Below, piece after piece: positions 7,664 through 17,204 of a stretch of DNA of 64,000 nucleotides (its first letter is position 1; every line of letters begins with the position of its first letter). Origin of the DNA: Cypionkella aquatica. Lineage in GTDB: Bacteria; Pseudomonadota; Alphaproteobacteria; Rhodobacterales; Rhodobacteraceae. Below the pieces are notes generated by a model that was given only the letters and a program-made list of their open reading frames with translations, did no database searches and was not told the DNA's origin. Location of the stretch: the NCBI RefSeq assembly GCF_030161095.1, contig NZ_BSPP01000010.1:186001-250000 (forward strand), read 5' to 3'. The position numbers and the translations under genes are program-made.

Positions 7664-9823
7664 ATGACCGACCCCGTAATCACCCCCGATCTGATCGCTA
7701 AACATGGCATGAAGCCGGATGAGTATGCGCGGCTGCTGGAGATCATCGGGCGGGAGCCCACGTTCACCGAGCTGGGGATTTTCAGCGCGATGTGGAATGA
7801 GCACTGTTCGTATAAATCCTCGAAACGCTGGTTGCGCACTTTGCCGACGACGGGGCCGCAGGTGATCTGTGGGCCGGGGGAAAATGCGGGCGTGGTCGAT
7901 ATTGGCGACGGGCAGGCGGTGATCTTCAAGATGGAGTCGCATAACCACCCGTCTTACATCGAGCCGCATCAGGGCGCTGCCACGGGGGTCGGTGGGATCT
8001 TGCGCGACGTGTTCACCATGGGCGCGCGCCCGATTGCGGCGATGAACTCGCTGTCGTTCGGGGTGCCGTCGCATCCGAAAACCGCCTATCTGGTCAAGGG
8101 CGTGGTCGAGGGCGTGGGGTCTTATGGCAATGCGTTTGGTGTGCCGACCGTGGGCGGCGAGGTGCGCTTTCACAAATCGTATAACGGCAACTGTCTGGTG
8201 AATGCGTTTGCCGCAGGGTTGGCGGATGCGGATAAGATTTTCTACTCGGTGGCTTCTGGTGTGGGGATGCCGGTGGTTTACTTGGGGGCCAAGACCGGGC
8301 GCGATGGCGTGGGCGGTGCGACGATGGCGAGCGCCGAGTTTGACGATACGATCGAGGAAAAACGCCCGACCGTGCAGGTTGGCGACCCCTTCACCGAAAA
8401 GCGGCTGTTGGAGGCGTGTCTGGAGCTGATGGCCTCGGGTGCGGTGATTTCCATTCAGGATATGGGGGCGGCGGGGCTGACTTGCTCGGCTGTGGAAATG
8501 GGCGACAAGGGCGGTTTGGGGATAAAGCTGCAATTGGATGACGTGCCGCAGCGCGAAACCAACATGACGGCCTATGAGATGATGCTGTCTGAGAGCCAAG
8601 AGCGGATGCTGATGGTTCTGAAGCCGGAACTTGAGGATGTGGCGCGGGCGATTTTCGTGAAATGGGATCTGGATTTTGCGATTGTCGGTGAGACGATCCC
8701 GGAAGATCGTTTTCTGATCCTGCATGGCAATGAGGTGAAGGCCGATCTGCCCTTGTCGAAACTGTCGTCGAGCGCGCCGGAATATGATCGGCCCTGGGTG
8801 GAAACGCCGGCGGCTTTGCCGTTGGGGGATGTGCCGAGCATTGGCGCGATTGCGGGGCTGCGGGCGCTGATCGGCTCGCCGAACTATGCGCAAAAGGCTT
8901 GGGTTTACGAGCAGTATGACAGCATGGTTGGGGCGGATACGGTGGTGGCTCCGGGGGCTGGTGCGGGTGTGGTGCGGGTGCATGGCACGGGCAAGGCGCT
9001 GGCGTTCACGTCCGATGTGACGCCGCGCTATGTCAAGGCGAACCCGTTTGAGGGCGGCAAGCAGGCGGTGGCGGAAGCTTATCGCAACCTGATCGCTGTG
9101 GGGGCCAAGCCTTTGGCCACGACGGATAACCTGAACTTTGGCAACCCGGAAAAGCCCGAAATCATGGGGCAGATGGTGGGGGCGATCAAGGGCATTGGGG
9201 CTGCGGTTGCGGCGCTGGATATGCCGATCGTGTCGGGCAACGTGTCTTTGTATAATGAGACGGATGGCTCGGGCATTTTGCCGACGCCGACGATTGGCGC
9301 GGTGGGGATTTTGGCCTCGCTGGACGCGTTGATCGCGGGGCGCCCTGTGGCGGGTGACTTGGCGCTGGTGGTGGGTGAGACGTTTGGGCATCTGGGCCAG
9401 TCTGCACTGTTGGCCGAGGCATTTGGGATTGAGGCGGGCGATGCGCCTGCGGTTGATCTGGATGCCGAGAAGCGCAGTGGTGATTTCATTCTGGCCAACC
9501 GCAAGGCGCTGCGGGCTTGCACCGATTTGGCCGATGGGGGCCTTGCCTTGGCGGCGTTTGAGATGGCAGAGGGCGCAGGTTTGGGGCTGTCGCTGATCGC
9601 GGGCGATGTGGCCACCCTGTTTGGCGAGGATCAGGCGCGCTATCTGGTGGCGGTGGATGAAGCCGGGGCTGCAACGCTGGAAGCGGCGGCGTTGCTGGGC
9701 GGTGTCGAGGTTGTGCGCGTTGGCCGCTTTGGTGGCGATGTGGTGGATTTCGGCGGCGACAAGGCCAGCTTGGCCGAGCTGTCGGCGCTGTATCGTGGCG
9801 CGTTTGAGAAAGCCGTCGGCTGA
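7664..9823 (+). CDS. purL: Phosphoribosylformylglycinamidine synthase subunit PurL
   Basis: ATP-dependent FGAM synthetase of de novo purine biosynthesis, working with PurQ and PurS. The 719-residue length is that of the small-form PurL. Visible blocks are [12 protein letters not shown] and [14 protein letters not shown], followed by [20 protein letters not shown] with GVGGILRD after it, and later NFGNPEKPE and [12 protein letters not shown]. Start at 7664 gives [20 protein letters not shown] with GAGG about 8 bases upstream; the longer frame is rejected. The stop overlaps the start of a GNAT gene. purQ and purS are not in this window. Confidence 0.96.
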   Translation: MTDPVITPDLIAKHGMKPDEYARLLEIIGREPTFTELGIFSAMWNEHCSYKSSKRWLRTLPTTGPQVICGPGENAGVVDIGDGQAVIFKMESHNHPSYIEPHQGAATGVGGILRDVFTMGARPIAAMNSLSFGVPSHPKTAYLVKGVVEGVGSYGNAFGVPTVGGEVRFHKSYNGNCLVNAFAAGLADADKIFYSVASGVGMPVVYLGAKTGRDGVGGATMASAEFDDTIEEKRPTVQVGDPFTEKRLLEACLELMASGAVISIQDMGAAGLTCSAVEMGDKGGLGIKLQLDDVPQRETNMTAYEMMLSESQERMLMVLKPELEDVARAIFVKWDLDFAIVGETIPEDRFLILHGNEVKADLPLSKLSSSAPEYDRPWVETPAALPLGDVPSIGAIAGLRALIGSPNYAQKAWVYEQYDSMVGADTVVAPGAGAGVVRVHGTGKALAFTSDVTPRYVKANPFEGGKQAVAEAYRNLIAVGAKPLATTDNLNFGNPEKPEIMGQMVGAIKGIGAAVAALDMPIVSGNVSLYNETDGSGILPTPTIGAVGILASLDALIAGRPVAGDLALVVGETFGHLGQSALLAEAFGIEAGDAPAVDLDAEKRSGDFILANRKALRACTDLADGGLALAAFEMAEGAGLGLSLIAGDVATLFGEDQARYLVAVDEAGAATLEAAALLGGVEVVRVGRFGGDVVDFGGDKASLAELSALYRGAFEKAVG

Positions 9824-10272
9824 TGCTGCAGGCCGCCACGGCGCAAGACATTGCCGTGATCGAGGCACTTTGGCTGGCCGAGGAGCGCTACATTGATCCG
9901 CCCGAACCGCTTCAGATTGCAGCGGCGGCCAATGAGGGGCTGCTCTTTGTGTGGCAGTTCGAAGGTCGAGTTGCGGGATTTGCCGCGCTGAAACGCTGGC
10001 ATCCGGGCGTGTTCAGTTTGGCTGCGGTCGTCTCGACAGTGCCCGGACAAGGGCGCGCCTTGGTGCGGGCAGTGCAGGCGCAGGTGTTTACAGCGCTGGA
10101 CGGCCATCGGCTTGGGTTGGATACGACCTATGACAATGCGAGGGCGCTGCATCTGTTCGAAATCTGCGGGTTCATCCGCGAAGGCGTGATGCGGGAGTGC
10201 TGGCAGCGACCGGATGGAGAATGGGCAGATTGCATCTTTATGGCCATCCTTGCACGGGACTGGCAGCTGTGA
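9823..10272 (+). CDS. GNAT family acetyltransferase
   Basis: A 149-residue GNAT-fold protein. The acetyl-CoA region is seen as STVPGQGRALVRAVQAQ, a shortened Q/RxxGxG/A-type loop, followed by NARALHLFEICGFIREGVMR, the usual end of the GNAT fold. Its ATG overlaps the purL stop (TGATG), implying translational coupling. A second GNAT gene overlaps its own stop, so the two are a coupled pair. The substrate is unknown. Confidence 0.8.
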   Translation: MLQAATAQDIAVIEALWLAEERYIDPPEPLQIAAAANEGLLFVWQFEGRVAGFAALKRWHPGVFSLAAVVSTVPGQGRALVRAVQAQVFTALDGHRLGLDTTYDNARALHLFEICGFIREGVMRECWQRPDGEWADCIFMAILARDWQL

Positions 10273-10751
10273 AACTGCGCCCTGCCCTGCCCACCGATTT
10301 CGGCTTTATCCGCAGCCTCGCGGGGCGCGCCGAATATGCGCCTTTCATCACCGATGATGATGAAACCAAACTTGCAAGCTATCTCAGCGACCCCGCAGCG
10401 CTACTGCTGATCTGGCACGACGATCACGGCCCGCGCGGCTTTGCGTTATACGGCGTGCCGCAGGATGGTTCGGGTGTGGTCGAATTGCGCAGGCTGGCGC
10501 TGGACTTGGCTGGGCGCGGCGAGGGGCAGGCGTTTTTGCGCGCCATGATCAGCTATGCTTTTGCCGATCTGGCGGCGCAACGGCTGTGGCTGGATGCCTC
10601 GGGTGAAAATTTGCGGGCGCAGGCGGCTTATGTGCGGGCGGGGTTTGTGCTGGAGGGGCGGTTGCGCGGCCATTGGTATCGGCCTGCGTTGGGGCGGGTG
10701 GTTGATCTGATGCTCTATGGCATGCTGCGGAGTGAGTGGCAGCGGGGCTGA
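10269..10751 (+). CDS. GNAT family acetyltransferase
   Basis: A 160-residue GNAT acetyltransferase. The GTG at 10269 overlaps the upstream GNAT stop (GTGA) and gives the family-like start KLRPALPTDFGFIRSLA; the upstream ATG of the frame lies deep inside the previous gene and is rejected. Motif A appears as LRRLALDLAGRGEGQAFLRA, and the C-terminal block is NLRAQAAYVRAGFVLEGRLR. RimJ/RimL-like in outline. Part of the purL-GNAT-GNAT run. Confidence 0.8.
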   Translation: MKLRPALPTDFGFIRSLAGRAEYAPFITDDDETKLASYLSDPAALLLIWHDDHGPRGFALYGVPQDGSGVVELRRLALDLAGRGEGQAFLRAMISYAFADLAAQRLWLDASGENLRAQAAYVRAGFVLEGRLRGHWYRPALGRVVDLMLYGMLRSEWQRG

Positions 10752-10814
10752 TTGGCCCCTTGCAGCGCCCCTGCCCCAAGCTTACATTTGGCGCAAGATA
10801 TTCAGGAGTGCAGA

Positions 10815-11051
10815 ATGGCCATCGAAGCCCATGAAATTGAAGCCTTGATCCGCGCGGCGTTTCCGCAGGCGAAGATTACCGTGCAGGGCGACGACGGCGC
10901 GCATTTCTCGGCCGAGGTGATTGATGCCAGCTTTAAGGGCATGAACCGCGTGCAACAACAGCGCGCGGTCTATGCCAGTTTGAAGGGCAAGATGGATGGG
11001 CCGTCAGGGGCGCTGCATGCATTGGCGCTGACGACGAAGGCGTTGGAATAA
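10815..11051 (+). CDS. bolA: BolA family protein
   Basis: A 78-residue BolA-like protein with the class-II-like HTH fold. The core sequence FSAEVIDASFKGMNRVQQQR contains the conserved FxGxxRVxxQR signature. Such proteins form [2Fe-2S]-bridged heterodimers with monothiol glutaredoxins in iron sensing and Fe-S trafficking. AGGAG lies just before the ATG. The monothiol glutaredoxin gene follows 70 bases downstream, which supports the functional pair. Confidence 0.93.
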   Translation: MAIEAHEIEALIRAAFPQAKITVQGDDGAHFSAEVIDASFKGMNRVQQQRAVYASLKGKMDGPSGALHALALTTKALE

Positions 11052-11121
11052 GAATGAAGTAGGCTTGCTTTCGGGCAATCCGGGCCGTTGAAATCGGCAA
11101 ACCGCAATAAGGATGGCGCAT

Positions 11122-11484
11122 ATGACCGCTTTGGATACGATCAAAGACACTGTGACGAAGAACGACGTGGTGCTGTTCATGAAGGGCAGCAAGATGATGC
11201 CGCAATGCGGGTTCTCGTCGAAGGTGGCGGGAATTTTGAATTACCTTGGTGTTGATTATACCGATGTGAACGTGCTGGCGGATGCAGAAGTGCGGCAAGG
11301 CATCAAGGAATTTTCGGATTGGCCAACGATTCCGCAGCTTTACGTCAAGGGCGAGTTTGTCGGCGGCTGCGATATTGCCATCGAGATGACTTTGTCGGGC
11401 GAGTTGGATGCGTTGTTTGAGGCCAATGGCGTGGCCTATGACAAGGCGGCGGCGGATAAAATCCGCGAGGCCAACGCTGGTTGA
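11122..11484 (+). CDS. grxD: Monothiol glutaredoxin, Grx4 family
   Basis: A 120-residue monothiol glutaredoxin. The signature PQCGFSSK carries the single active cysteine (Cys29) that binds a [2Fe-2S] cluster with glutathione; [19 protein letters not shown] is the canonical glutathione-binding segment. ATG at 11122 is preferred over one three codons earlier because AAGGA is then about 8 bases away. It is adjacent to bolA, its usual partner. Confidence 0.95.
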   Translation: MTALDTIKDTVTKNDVVLFMKGSKMMPQCGFSSKVAGILNYLGVDYTDVNVLADAEVRQGIKEFSDWPTIPQLYVKGEFVGGCDIAIEMTLSGELDALFEANGVAYDKAAADKIREANAG

Positions 11485-11493
11485 AGGGGTTGA

Positions 11494-11535
11494 GCGGGGG
11501 CCAGCCCCCGCGCCCCCGGGATATTTAGGAACAGA
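11494..11535. repeat. G/C hairpin followed by GGGATATTTAG
   Basis: GCGGGGG and CCCCCGC form a stem 9 bases after the grxD stop, followed by CGCCCCCGGGATATTTAGGA and ACAGATGAA. The GATATTT...GATGA tail is shared with repeats at 21838, 44901, 49481 and 63620. It probably acts as a transcript-end element. Confidence 0.6.
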
Positions 11536-11578
11536 TGAAAGCAAATTTTAATCAAATGCCGTAGACTTCGGCGTTTGA

Positions 11579-11929
11579 TTATTGCTGTTTGCACTTGGCG
11601 TGCAGGATGGATTCTGCGCCGCCTTTGGTGCCGTCTTTCCAGAACAACGTGCCCTCGTCGCCCTTGGTCCACCAGACATAGTTGGAGCCATCTGACGGCC
11701 AGCCGTAGCGATTGCCCGAGGCGGATTGCTCCGCGATCAGATTGAAGTTTTCGCCCTTGAGGGTCAGCTTCAGATTTCCGTCGGTGCCCAGCAGGGTCGC
11801 AATTTTGGTGCCATCGGCGCAGAGATATTGCACGGCATTCGGATCACTTGCGTCAGAAGCGGCGGGCGGCGGGGTTTCGGGCGTGCAAGCCGCAAGCAAA
11901 CCCAGCAGCAGGACGCATGTGCGGATCAT
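11579..11929 (-). CDS. MliC-type lysozyme-inhibitor lipoprotein
   Basis: A 116-residue lipoprotein. The signal peptide ends in LLAAC with the lipidated Cys15, followed by a Pro/Asp-rich linker. The domain then shows YLCADGTKI, LTLKGENFNLIAEQSASGNR, YVWWTKGDEGTLFW and a late cysteine (HAKC), the pattern of MliC/PliC C-type lysozyme inhibitors. It would sit in the outer membrane. Its start overlaps the zapA stop by 4 bases, so the two are coupled, although that pairing has no obvious functional reason. Confidence 0.8.
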   Translation of the reverse strand: MIRTCVLLLGLLAACTPETPPPAASDASDPNAVQYLCADGTKIATLLGTDGNLKLTLKGENFNLIAEQSASGNRYGWPSDGSNYVWWTKGDEGTLFWKDGTKGGAESILHAKCKQQ

Positions 11930-12297
11930 TGCAGACGTTCCTCGACCGAAGCGGCCATAGCCTCGGCGCGGGCGGCGATTTCTTCCAGCGTTTCGCGCAG
12001 ACCGGGTGGGACGACGGCGACTTCAAGCTTTTCACGCTCGGGCTGCGGGCGGGATTCGATCTCGGCCAATTTCAATTTGAGCTGGCGGTTTTCATCCTCG
12101 ACCGCAGCGGCTTTGTCAGCGAGCATCAGCCCGGCCATCAACAGTATGCGGGTTTCGGGCAAGCGGCCCATTTGGGCGACCAGAGGGGCTGCCTCGGCAT
12201 CAAGCATGGCGGCGGCGCCGCGCAGAAAATGTTCTTCGCCGGGTTGGCAAGACACGGTGAAGCTGCGGCCACCGATGGCAATTTCCAGATCAGGCAT
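11926..12297 (-). CDS. zapA: Cell division protein ZapA
   Basis: A 123-residue ZapA, which crosslinks FtsZ filaments at the division ring. The N-terminus MPDLEIAIGGRSFTVSCQPG is the typical beta-strand start, RILLMAGLMLADK the conserved central helix, and the C-terminus is a coiled coil. It overlaps the upstream coiled-coil gene by 8 bases and the downstream lipoprotein by 4, forming a compact operon divergent from tkt. Confidence 0.88.
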   Translation of the reverse strand: MPDLEIAIGGRSFTVSCQPGEEHFLRGAAAMLDAEAAPLVAQMGRLPETRILLMAGLMLADKAAAVEDENRQLKLKLAEIESRPQPEREKLEVAVVPPGLRETLEEIAARAEAMAASVEERLQ

Positions 12298-12736
12298 TGG
12301 CGGCGGCCTCTTCTATCAGCGGGTTCAGGGCGGCGATGATCTCTGAAAGCTCTTCAGCTTCGGACGCGCGGGCGGCGCGCAGGGCGTCGAGTTCGGATTG
12401 CAGGGATTGATTGATGTATTCGGGTTCGATCACGCTGTTTTCGGCAAGATCGCGCAACTCGGAAAGCTCTGCGGTGAGGGCTGCGATTTGGGCGGTGAGG
12501 GCGGCTTTCTCGGCCTCGTCCTTCAGGTGCACGGCGCGCAGGCGTTCTTGCAGCTGCGCGTTGAGCATGCGTTCTTCATCGAGTTTTTCGCTCAGCGCCG
12601 CGAAATCGCTTTCGGGCAGCATGGCTGTCGGGTTGTCGGAGGGCATCGGCACGGCAGCGCTGAGGCTTTCGACGCCGCGCCCGATGCGCTCAAGCGCGGC
12701 GGTGATGCGCCGTTCCAGTTCGGTGATGTCCTGCAT
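12290..12736 (-). CDS. Coiled-coil protein upstream of zapA
   Basis: A 148-residue protein, almost wholly coiled coil (LERRITAALERIGRGVESL, then LSEKLDEERMLNAQLQERL), acidic and without a signal peptide. ATG at 12736 gives MQDITELERR and is preferred over the longer frame, whose first 42 residues are not helical and overlap the likely promoter region. Overlap with zapA suggests a division-related partner, possibly a ZapB-like role; that is inference from position and structure, not from homology. Confidence 0.75.
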   Translation of the reverse strand: MQDITELERRITAALERIGRGVESLSAAVPMPSDNPTAMLPESDFAALSEKLDEERMLNAQLQERLRAVHLKDEAEKAALTAQIAALTAELSELRDLAENSVIEPEYINQSLQSELDALRAARASEAEELSEIIAALNPLIEEAAANA

Positions 12737-12928
12737 GGGTCTTACGCCCTTTCTGTATCTTAGGTGCTGGCCCTGCCCCATCGCTGCGCGCGAATCAGCA
12801 AAGTCTGCGTCAAGCCTGATCTTAGCCGCTTGGTGCGGGGCCGTCTTGTCTTTTGCGTCCAAGGCCTTGCGGGGCGCGCTTGATCTTGCCGCAAGGGCTG
12901 TTATGCAGCTTTCAGCCCACCCAATCTT

Positions 12929-14962
12929 ATGAACAGGACATCAGCCTTGGATATCCAGACGCTTCGCACCGCCCACCCTGACCACTGGATGCGCGCGGCC
13001 GCCATCCGCACTTTAACGTTGGACGCCGTCGCCGCCGCCAATTCCGGCCATTCTGGTATGCCGATGGGCATGGCGGATGTTGCAACCGTGCTGTTCGAGC
13101 GGCACCTGAAGTTCGATCCGAAAGCGCCGCGTTGGGCGGACCGCGATCGGTTCATTCTGTCGGCGGGCCATGGCTCGATGCTGATCTACTCGCTGCTGTA
13201 TCTCACGGGCTATGCCGATGTGACGATCGAGCAGATCAAGAATTTCCGGCAATGGGGCGCGATTACGGCGGGCCATCCGGAATATGGCCATGTCTCGGGC
13301 GTGGAGACCACCACCGGGCCGCTGGGTCAGGGTATTGCCAATTCGGTTGGCTTTGCGATTGCCGAGGAGAATCTGCGGGCGCGTTGGGGATCCAAGGTGC
13401 AGGATCACTACACTTATGTGATCGCGGGCGATGGCTGCTTGATGGAAGGCGTTTCGCAGGAAGCCATTGCACTGGCGGGCAAGCAGCAGCTGAGCCGCCT
13501 GATCGTGATGTGGGACAACAACGGCATCACCATTGATGGCAAAGTGTCGATGTCGGATGTGACGGATCAGCGGGCGCGGTTTGCGGCAAGCGGCTGGAAC
13601 GTGCTGCATTGCGACGGGCATGATCCGGTGGATATTGACCGGGCTTTGACGGCCGCGAAGAAATCGGACAAACCCACCTTGATTGATTGCAAGACCCATA
13701 TCGCGTTGGGTCACGCGGCGCAGGATACCTCGAAGGGCCATGGCGCTTTGACCGATCCGGCCCAGATGAAAGCCGTCAAAGAGCTTTACGGCTGGACTTC
13801 GGAGCCTTTCGTGATCCCGGCGGCGATCAAGGCGCAGTGGGAGGCGTTTGGCGTGCGCGGTGGTGAGGCGCGTGCGGCTTGGGAGGCGCGGATGGCGGCT
13901 TTGTCGCCCGCCAAGCAGGCTGAATTCGCGCGGATTTTTGCGGGCGATGTGCCAGCAAAGCTGCCTGCGATCATTCGCGGTGTGAAGAAGGCGGCGACTG
14001 AGGCTGGCGCGAAACTGGCGACTCGTTCGGCGTCCGAAAAGGTGTTGCAAGCGGTCAACCCGGTGTTGCCGGAAACCATCGGCGGCTCGGCCGATTTGAC
14101 CGGATCGAACAACACCAAAACTGCCGATCTGGGCGTGTTCGGGGTTGAGGATCGCAAGGGCCGTTATGTCTATTACGGCATCCGTGAGCATGGCATGGCC
14201 TCGGCTATGAACGGCATGGCGCTGCATGGTGGTGTGCGGCCCTATTCCGGCACATTTATGTGCTTCACCGATTATGCGCGGCCTGCGATGCGTCTGTCTG
14301 CGCTGATGGGTGTGCCGGTGGTTTATGTGATGACGCATGATTCCATCGGTTTGGGCGAAGATGGCCCGACGCACCAGCCGGTGGAGCATCTGGCGATTTC
14401 GCGGGCTACTCCCAACACTTACGTCTTCCGCCCTGCCGATCTGGTTGAGACTGCTGAGGCTTGGGAGATTGCGTTTACCTCGAAGAAAACCCCTTCGGTG
14501 CTGGCGCTGAGCCGTCAGAATCTGCCGACGGTGCGCAAGACCCATACCAACACCAACATGACCGCCAAAGGCGCTTATGTGCTGGAAGAAGCTGTCGGCA
14601 AGCGTCAGGTCATTCTGATGGCGACGGGTTCGGAAGTGGAAATCGCGCTGAAGGCGCGTGATCTGCTGCAAGCCGAAGGTATTGGCACGCGGGTTGTGTC
14701 GATGCCGTCGATGGAGCTGTTTGCAGCGCAGGACGAGGCCTATCGCCGCAAGGTGCTGCCGCCCGGACCGGTGCGGGTGGCGATTGAAGCCGGTGTGCGT
14801 CAGGGCTGGGATCGCTGGTTGCTGGGCGAGCGTGGCCGCGATGGCAAAGCCGATTTCGTCGGCATGTCGAGCTTTGGCGCCTCTGCCCCGATGGAGCGTT
14901 TGTACAAAGAGTTCGGGATCACGGCGGAAAATGCTGTGGCGAAGGTTAAAGCGATGCTTTGA
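12929..14962 (+). CDS. tkt: Transketolase
   Basis: Thiamine-diphosphate enzyme moving two-carbon units between sugar phosphates in the pentose-phosphate and Calvin-type pathways. At 677 residues it is full length. Visible are [15 protein letters not shown] at the start, the ThDP motif beginning [14 protein letters not shown] and running to WDNN, the catalytic region [20 protein letters not shown], and [17 protein letters not shown]. It is divergent from the zapA group. A C-rich hairpin and an intrinsic terminator follow it. Confidence 0.96.
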   Translation: MNRTSALDIQTLRTAHPDHWMRAAAIRTLTLDAVAAANSGHSGMPMGMADVATVLFERHLKFDPKAPRWADRDRFILSAGHGSMLIYSLLYLTGYADVTIEQIKNFRQWGAITAGHPEYGHVSGVETTTGPLGQGIANSVGFAIAEENLRARWGSKVQDHYTYVIAGDGCLMEGVSQEAIALAGKQQLSRLIVMWDNNGITIDGKVSMSDVTDQRARFAASGWNVLHCDGHDPVDIDRALTAAKKSDKPTLIDCKTHIALGHAAQDTSKGHGALTDPAQMKAVKELYGWTSEPFVIPAAIKAQWEAFGVRGGEARAAWEARMAALSPAKQAEFARIFAGDVPAKLPAIIRGVKKAATEAGAKLATRSASEKVLQAVNPVLPETIGGSADLTGSNNTKTADLGVFGVEDRKGRYVYYGIREHGMASAMNGMALHGGVRPYSGTFMCFTDYARPAMRLSALMGVPVVYVMTHDSIGLGEDGPTHQPVEHLAISRATPNTYVFRPADLVETAEAWEIAFTSKKTPSVLALSRQNLPTVRKTHTNTNMTAKGAYVLEEAVGKRQVILMATGSEVEIALKARDLLQAEGIGTRVVSMPSMELFAAQDEAYRRKVLPPGPVRVAIEAGVRQGWDRWLLGERGRDGKADFVGMSSFGASAPMERLYKEFGITAENAVAKVKAML

Positions 14963-14975
14963 TCCGATGGCGGGC

Positions 14976-15001
14976 GGTGGGGGAAAAATCCCCACCCTAC
15001 C
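14976..15001. repeat. CCCTAC-edged hairpin after tkt
   Basis: GGTGGGGG and TCCCCACC enclose an A-rich loop and are followed by CTACC. It belongs to the same group as hairpins at 2460, 3237 and 18478, whose stems differ but whose CCCTAC edge is kept. Confidence 0.55.
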
Positions 15002-15023
15002 CTGCTTGATTTTGGTTCGATTG

Positions 15024-15049
15024 GGCCGCGCTTAATGCGCGGCCTTTTT
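15024..15049 (+). terminator. Intrinsic terminator of tkt
   Basis: Stem GGCCGCGC / GCGCGGCC, loop TTAAT, then TTTTT. The right part overlaps the last codons of the convergent DUF808 gene, whose stop is at 15032-15034, so the terminator is encoded inside that gene's 3' end. Confidence 0.85.
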
Positions 15050-16003
15050 CGTTCCAGTGATCGCGGCATAGACGGGGATGATGATGCGGGTGGCAATCGG
15101 GATCAAAAGCAGGCCCAACGCCAATCCGATCACACCGTCACAGGCTGCCGTCACTGCCCATTCGACCAGACCTGAAGCTTGTGGAATTGCCTGCCCCGCT
15201 GCAACCGCCCAATGGTGGATGGTGCCATAGGGTTCATGCACACCCAACACATCCAGCCCGTGCGTGATGATATTGCCGCCAACCCACAGCATGGCGAGGG
15301 TGCCGACGGTGGAGAGAAAGCTCATCAGTTTTGGCATCGCGGTGACAAGACCGCGACCAAAGGCGCGTGCGGCGGCGGTTTTGCGGTTTGCCGCCATATG
15401 CAGGCCGATATCATCCATCTTCACGATCAGCGCCACAGCGCCATAAACCGCAACGGTGATCATTGCGCCGACGATGGCGAGGGTGATCGCATCCATCCAG
15501 AAGCCGCTATCCGGGATTGCGGCGAGCGAGATCGTCATGATCTCGGCCGACAGGATGAAATCGGTCTTGATCGCACCTGCGACCTTTTCCTCCTCCAGCC
15601 GGGCCGGGTCTTTGGTGTCGAAATCGGCCTCGACCGCGTGATCCTTATGCGGCACCAGAGCGTGATAGACCTTTTCTGCGCCCTCGAAGCACAAATAGGC
15701 GCCGCCGAACATCAGCAGGGGCGTGATCACCTGCGGCAGAAAGCTGTCCAGCGCCAGAAGCGCGGGCAGCAGGATGATCAGCTTGTTTTTCAACGAGCCT
15801 TTGGCAATGCGGTAGATGATCGGCAACTCGCGCTTGGCCTCAAAGCCGTGGACATATTTCGGCGTCACGGCGGCATCGTCGATCACCACGCCGGCGGCTT
15901 TCGCCCCCGCCTTGGCCGCAGCCCCCGCGATATCGTCGATGGAAGCCGCAGCTACCTTGGCGATGGCCGCCACGTCATCCAGAAGTGCCAGTAGTCCGCT
16001 CAT
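15032..16003 (-). CDS. DUF808 (YedI-type) inner-membrane protein
   Basis: A 323-residue multi-pass membrane protein of the DUF808 family. The start MSGLLALLDDVAAIAKVAAA is characteristic, as are IYRIAKGSLKNKLIILLPAL and VGGNIITHGL; about six hydrophobic segments follow. The function is unknown. The start at 16003 is the family start; an upstream ATG 15 codons earlier is rejected. It converges with tkt and is divergent from gap-1. Confidence 0.88.
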   Translation of the reverse strand: MSGLLALLDDVAAIAKVAAASIDDIAGAAAKAGAKAAGVVIDDAAVTPKYVHGFEAKRELPIIYRIAKGSLKNKLIILLPALLALDSFLPQVITPLLMFGGAYLCFEGAEKVYHALVPHKDHAVEADFDTKDPARLEEEKVAGAIKTDFILSAEIMTISLAAIPDSGFWMDAITLAIVGAMITVAVYGAVALIVKMDDIGLHMAANRKTAAARAFGRGLVTAMPKLMSFLSTVGTLAMLWVGGNIITHGLDVLGVHEPYGTIHHWAVAAGQAIPQASGLVEWAVTAACDGVIGLALGLLLIPIATRIIIPVYAAITGTKKAAH

Positions 16004-16070
16004 GCCTGCCTCATCGCTGTTTAGACATCTTATGTAGTTGCTGCACATGCAAAAGGCAAAGGTGCAGGCC

Positions 16071-16084
16071 TGTTAGCGCGAACA
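16071..16084. promoter_or_regulatory. TGTTAGCGCGAACA, operator-like palindrome before gap-1
   Basis: Matches 13 of 14 positions of the perfect palindrome TGTTAGCGCTAACA found before edd. It lies 110 bases upstream of the gap-1 start. I recall this as the recognition form of CceR, a LacI-family regulator of central carbon metabolism in Rhodobacter; binding here is inferred. Confidence 0.6.
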
Positions 16085-16193
16085 GGTCATGTTTGCGATA
16101 ACATGTTGAATTTACGTCGTTTTTAAGCTTTTCGTCAGCTTGCAGCTTGCCTATAGAGATCGGCACGACGGATCGAACCAAGGGGCGCTGCGC

Positions 16194-17192
16194 ATGATTA
16201 CCATTGGCATCAACGGATTTGGCCGTATTGGCCGTTGCACTTTGGCGCATATCGCGGAATCGGCGCGCAATGATGTGCAGGTGGTGGCGATCAATGCGAC
16301 CGGGCCGATTGAGACCAACGCGCATCTGCTGAAATACGATTCGGTGCATGGACGTTTTCCGGGCGTGGTCAAAGTATCCGGCAATGAGTTGGACTTGGGG
16401 CGCGGGCCGATACGGGTGATGAGCACCTATAATCCGGCAGAGCTGGATTGGGATGGCGTTGATGTGGTGCTGGAATGTACCGGGCAATTCAACGAGCGCG
16501 AGAAAGCGGCGGTGCATTTGGGGCGTGGGGCCAAGCGTGTGCTGGTCTCGGCTCCGGCCAAGCGGGCGGATATGACGGTGGTTTACGGCGTCAACCATCG
16601 CGCCCTTACGGCGGATCATCATGTGGTCTCGAACGCATCTTGCACGACGAATTGTCTGGCCCCGTTGGCCAAGGTTCTGAACGATAGCATTGGCATTGAA
16701 AGCGGGATCATGACGACGATCCACAGCTATACCGGCGATCAGCCGACGCTGGATCGCCGCCATAAGGATCTGTACCGCGCACGGGCTGCGTCAATGGCGA
16801 TGATCCCGACCTCGACCGGGGCGGGTAAGGCGATTGGCGAGGTGCTGCCGGAATTGGCCGGGCTGTTGGATGGCAGTTCGATCCGGGTGCCAACGCCAAA
16901 TGTTTCTGCGGTGGATCTGACGTTTATCGCCAAGAAATCGGTGACGGTGGCAGAGGTCAATGAGATCGTGCGCGAGGCGGCGGCGGGCTATATGGGTATG
17001 GTGATGGCCTATGATCCCGAACCCAAGGTATCAATCGACTTCAATCATACCCCACATTCGTCTATCTTCGCCCCAGACCAGACCAAAGTGGTGGGGCGCT
17101 CTGTCCGCGTTCTAGCCTGGTATGACAATGAATGGGGCTTTTCCTGCCGTATGGCCGATGTGGCCGGGGTGATGGGACGGCTGCTGCAGTAA
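16194..17192 (+). CDS. gap: Glyceraldehyde-3-phosphate dehydrogenase, probable NADP-type
   Basis: A 332-residue GAPDH with all catalytic parts: INGFGRIGR at the start, the active cysteine in [12 protein letters not shown], and the catalytic histidine in [10 protein letters not shown]. The residue after the second strand reads AINATG (Ala35) instead of the NAD-selecting Asp seen in the neighbouring copy (AIND). In characterised GAPDHs loss of this Asp goes with NADP use and anabolic function. ATG at 16194 is the family start; the longer frame is rejected. It precedes the 47-residue protein and gap-2 and carries an operator-like palindrome upstream. Confidence 0.93.
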   Translation: MITIGINGFGRIGRCTLAHIAESARNDVQVVAINATGPIETNAHLLKYDSVHGRFPGVVKVSGNELDLGRGPIRVMSTYNPAELDWDGVDVVLECTGQFNEREKAAVHLGRGAKRVLVSAPAKRADMTVVYGVNHRALTADHHVVSNASCTTNCLAPLAKVLNDSIGIESGIMTTIHSYTGDQPTLDRRHKDLYRARAASMAMIPTSTGAGKAIGEVLPELAGLLDGSSIRVPTPNVSAVDLTFIAKKSVTVAEVNEIVREAAAGYMGMVMAYDPEPKVSIDFNHTPHSSIFAPDQTKVVGRSVRVLAWYDNEWGFSCRMADVAGVMGRLLQ

Positions 17193-17204
17193 AGCGGAGA
17201 TGCC

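Noticed and set aside
7424-9868. 814-codon minus-strand open frame over purL
   Set aside because: Antisense shadow of purL: Arg/His/Pro-rich translation, no motif and no start signal.
13013-14995. 660-codon minus-strand open frame over tkt
   Set aside because: Antisense shadow of transketolase with the usual Arg/His-rich composition.
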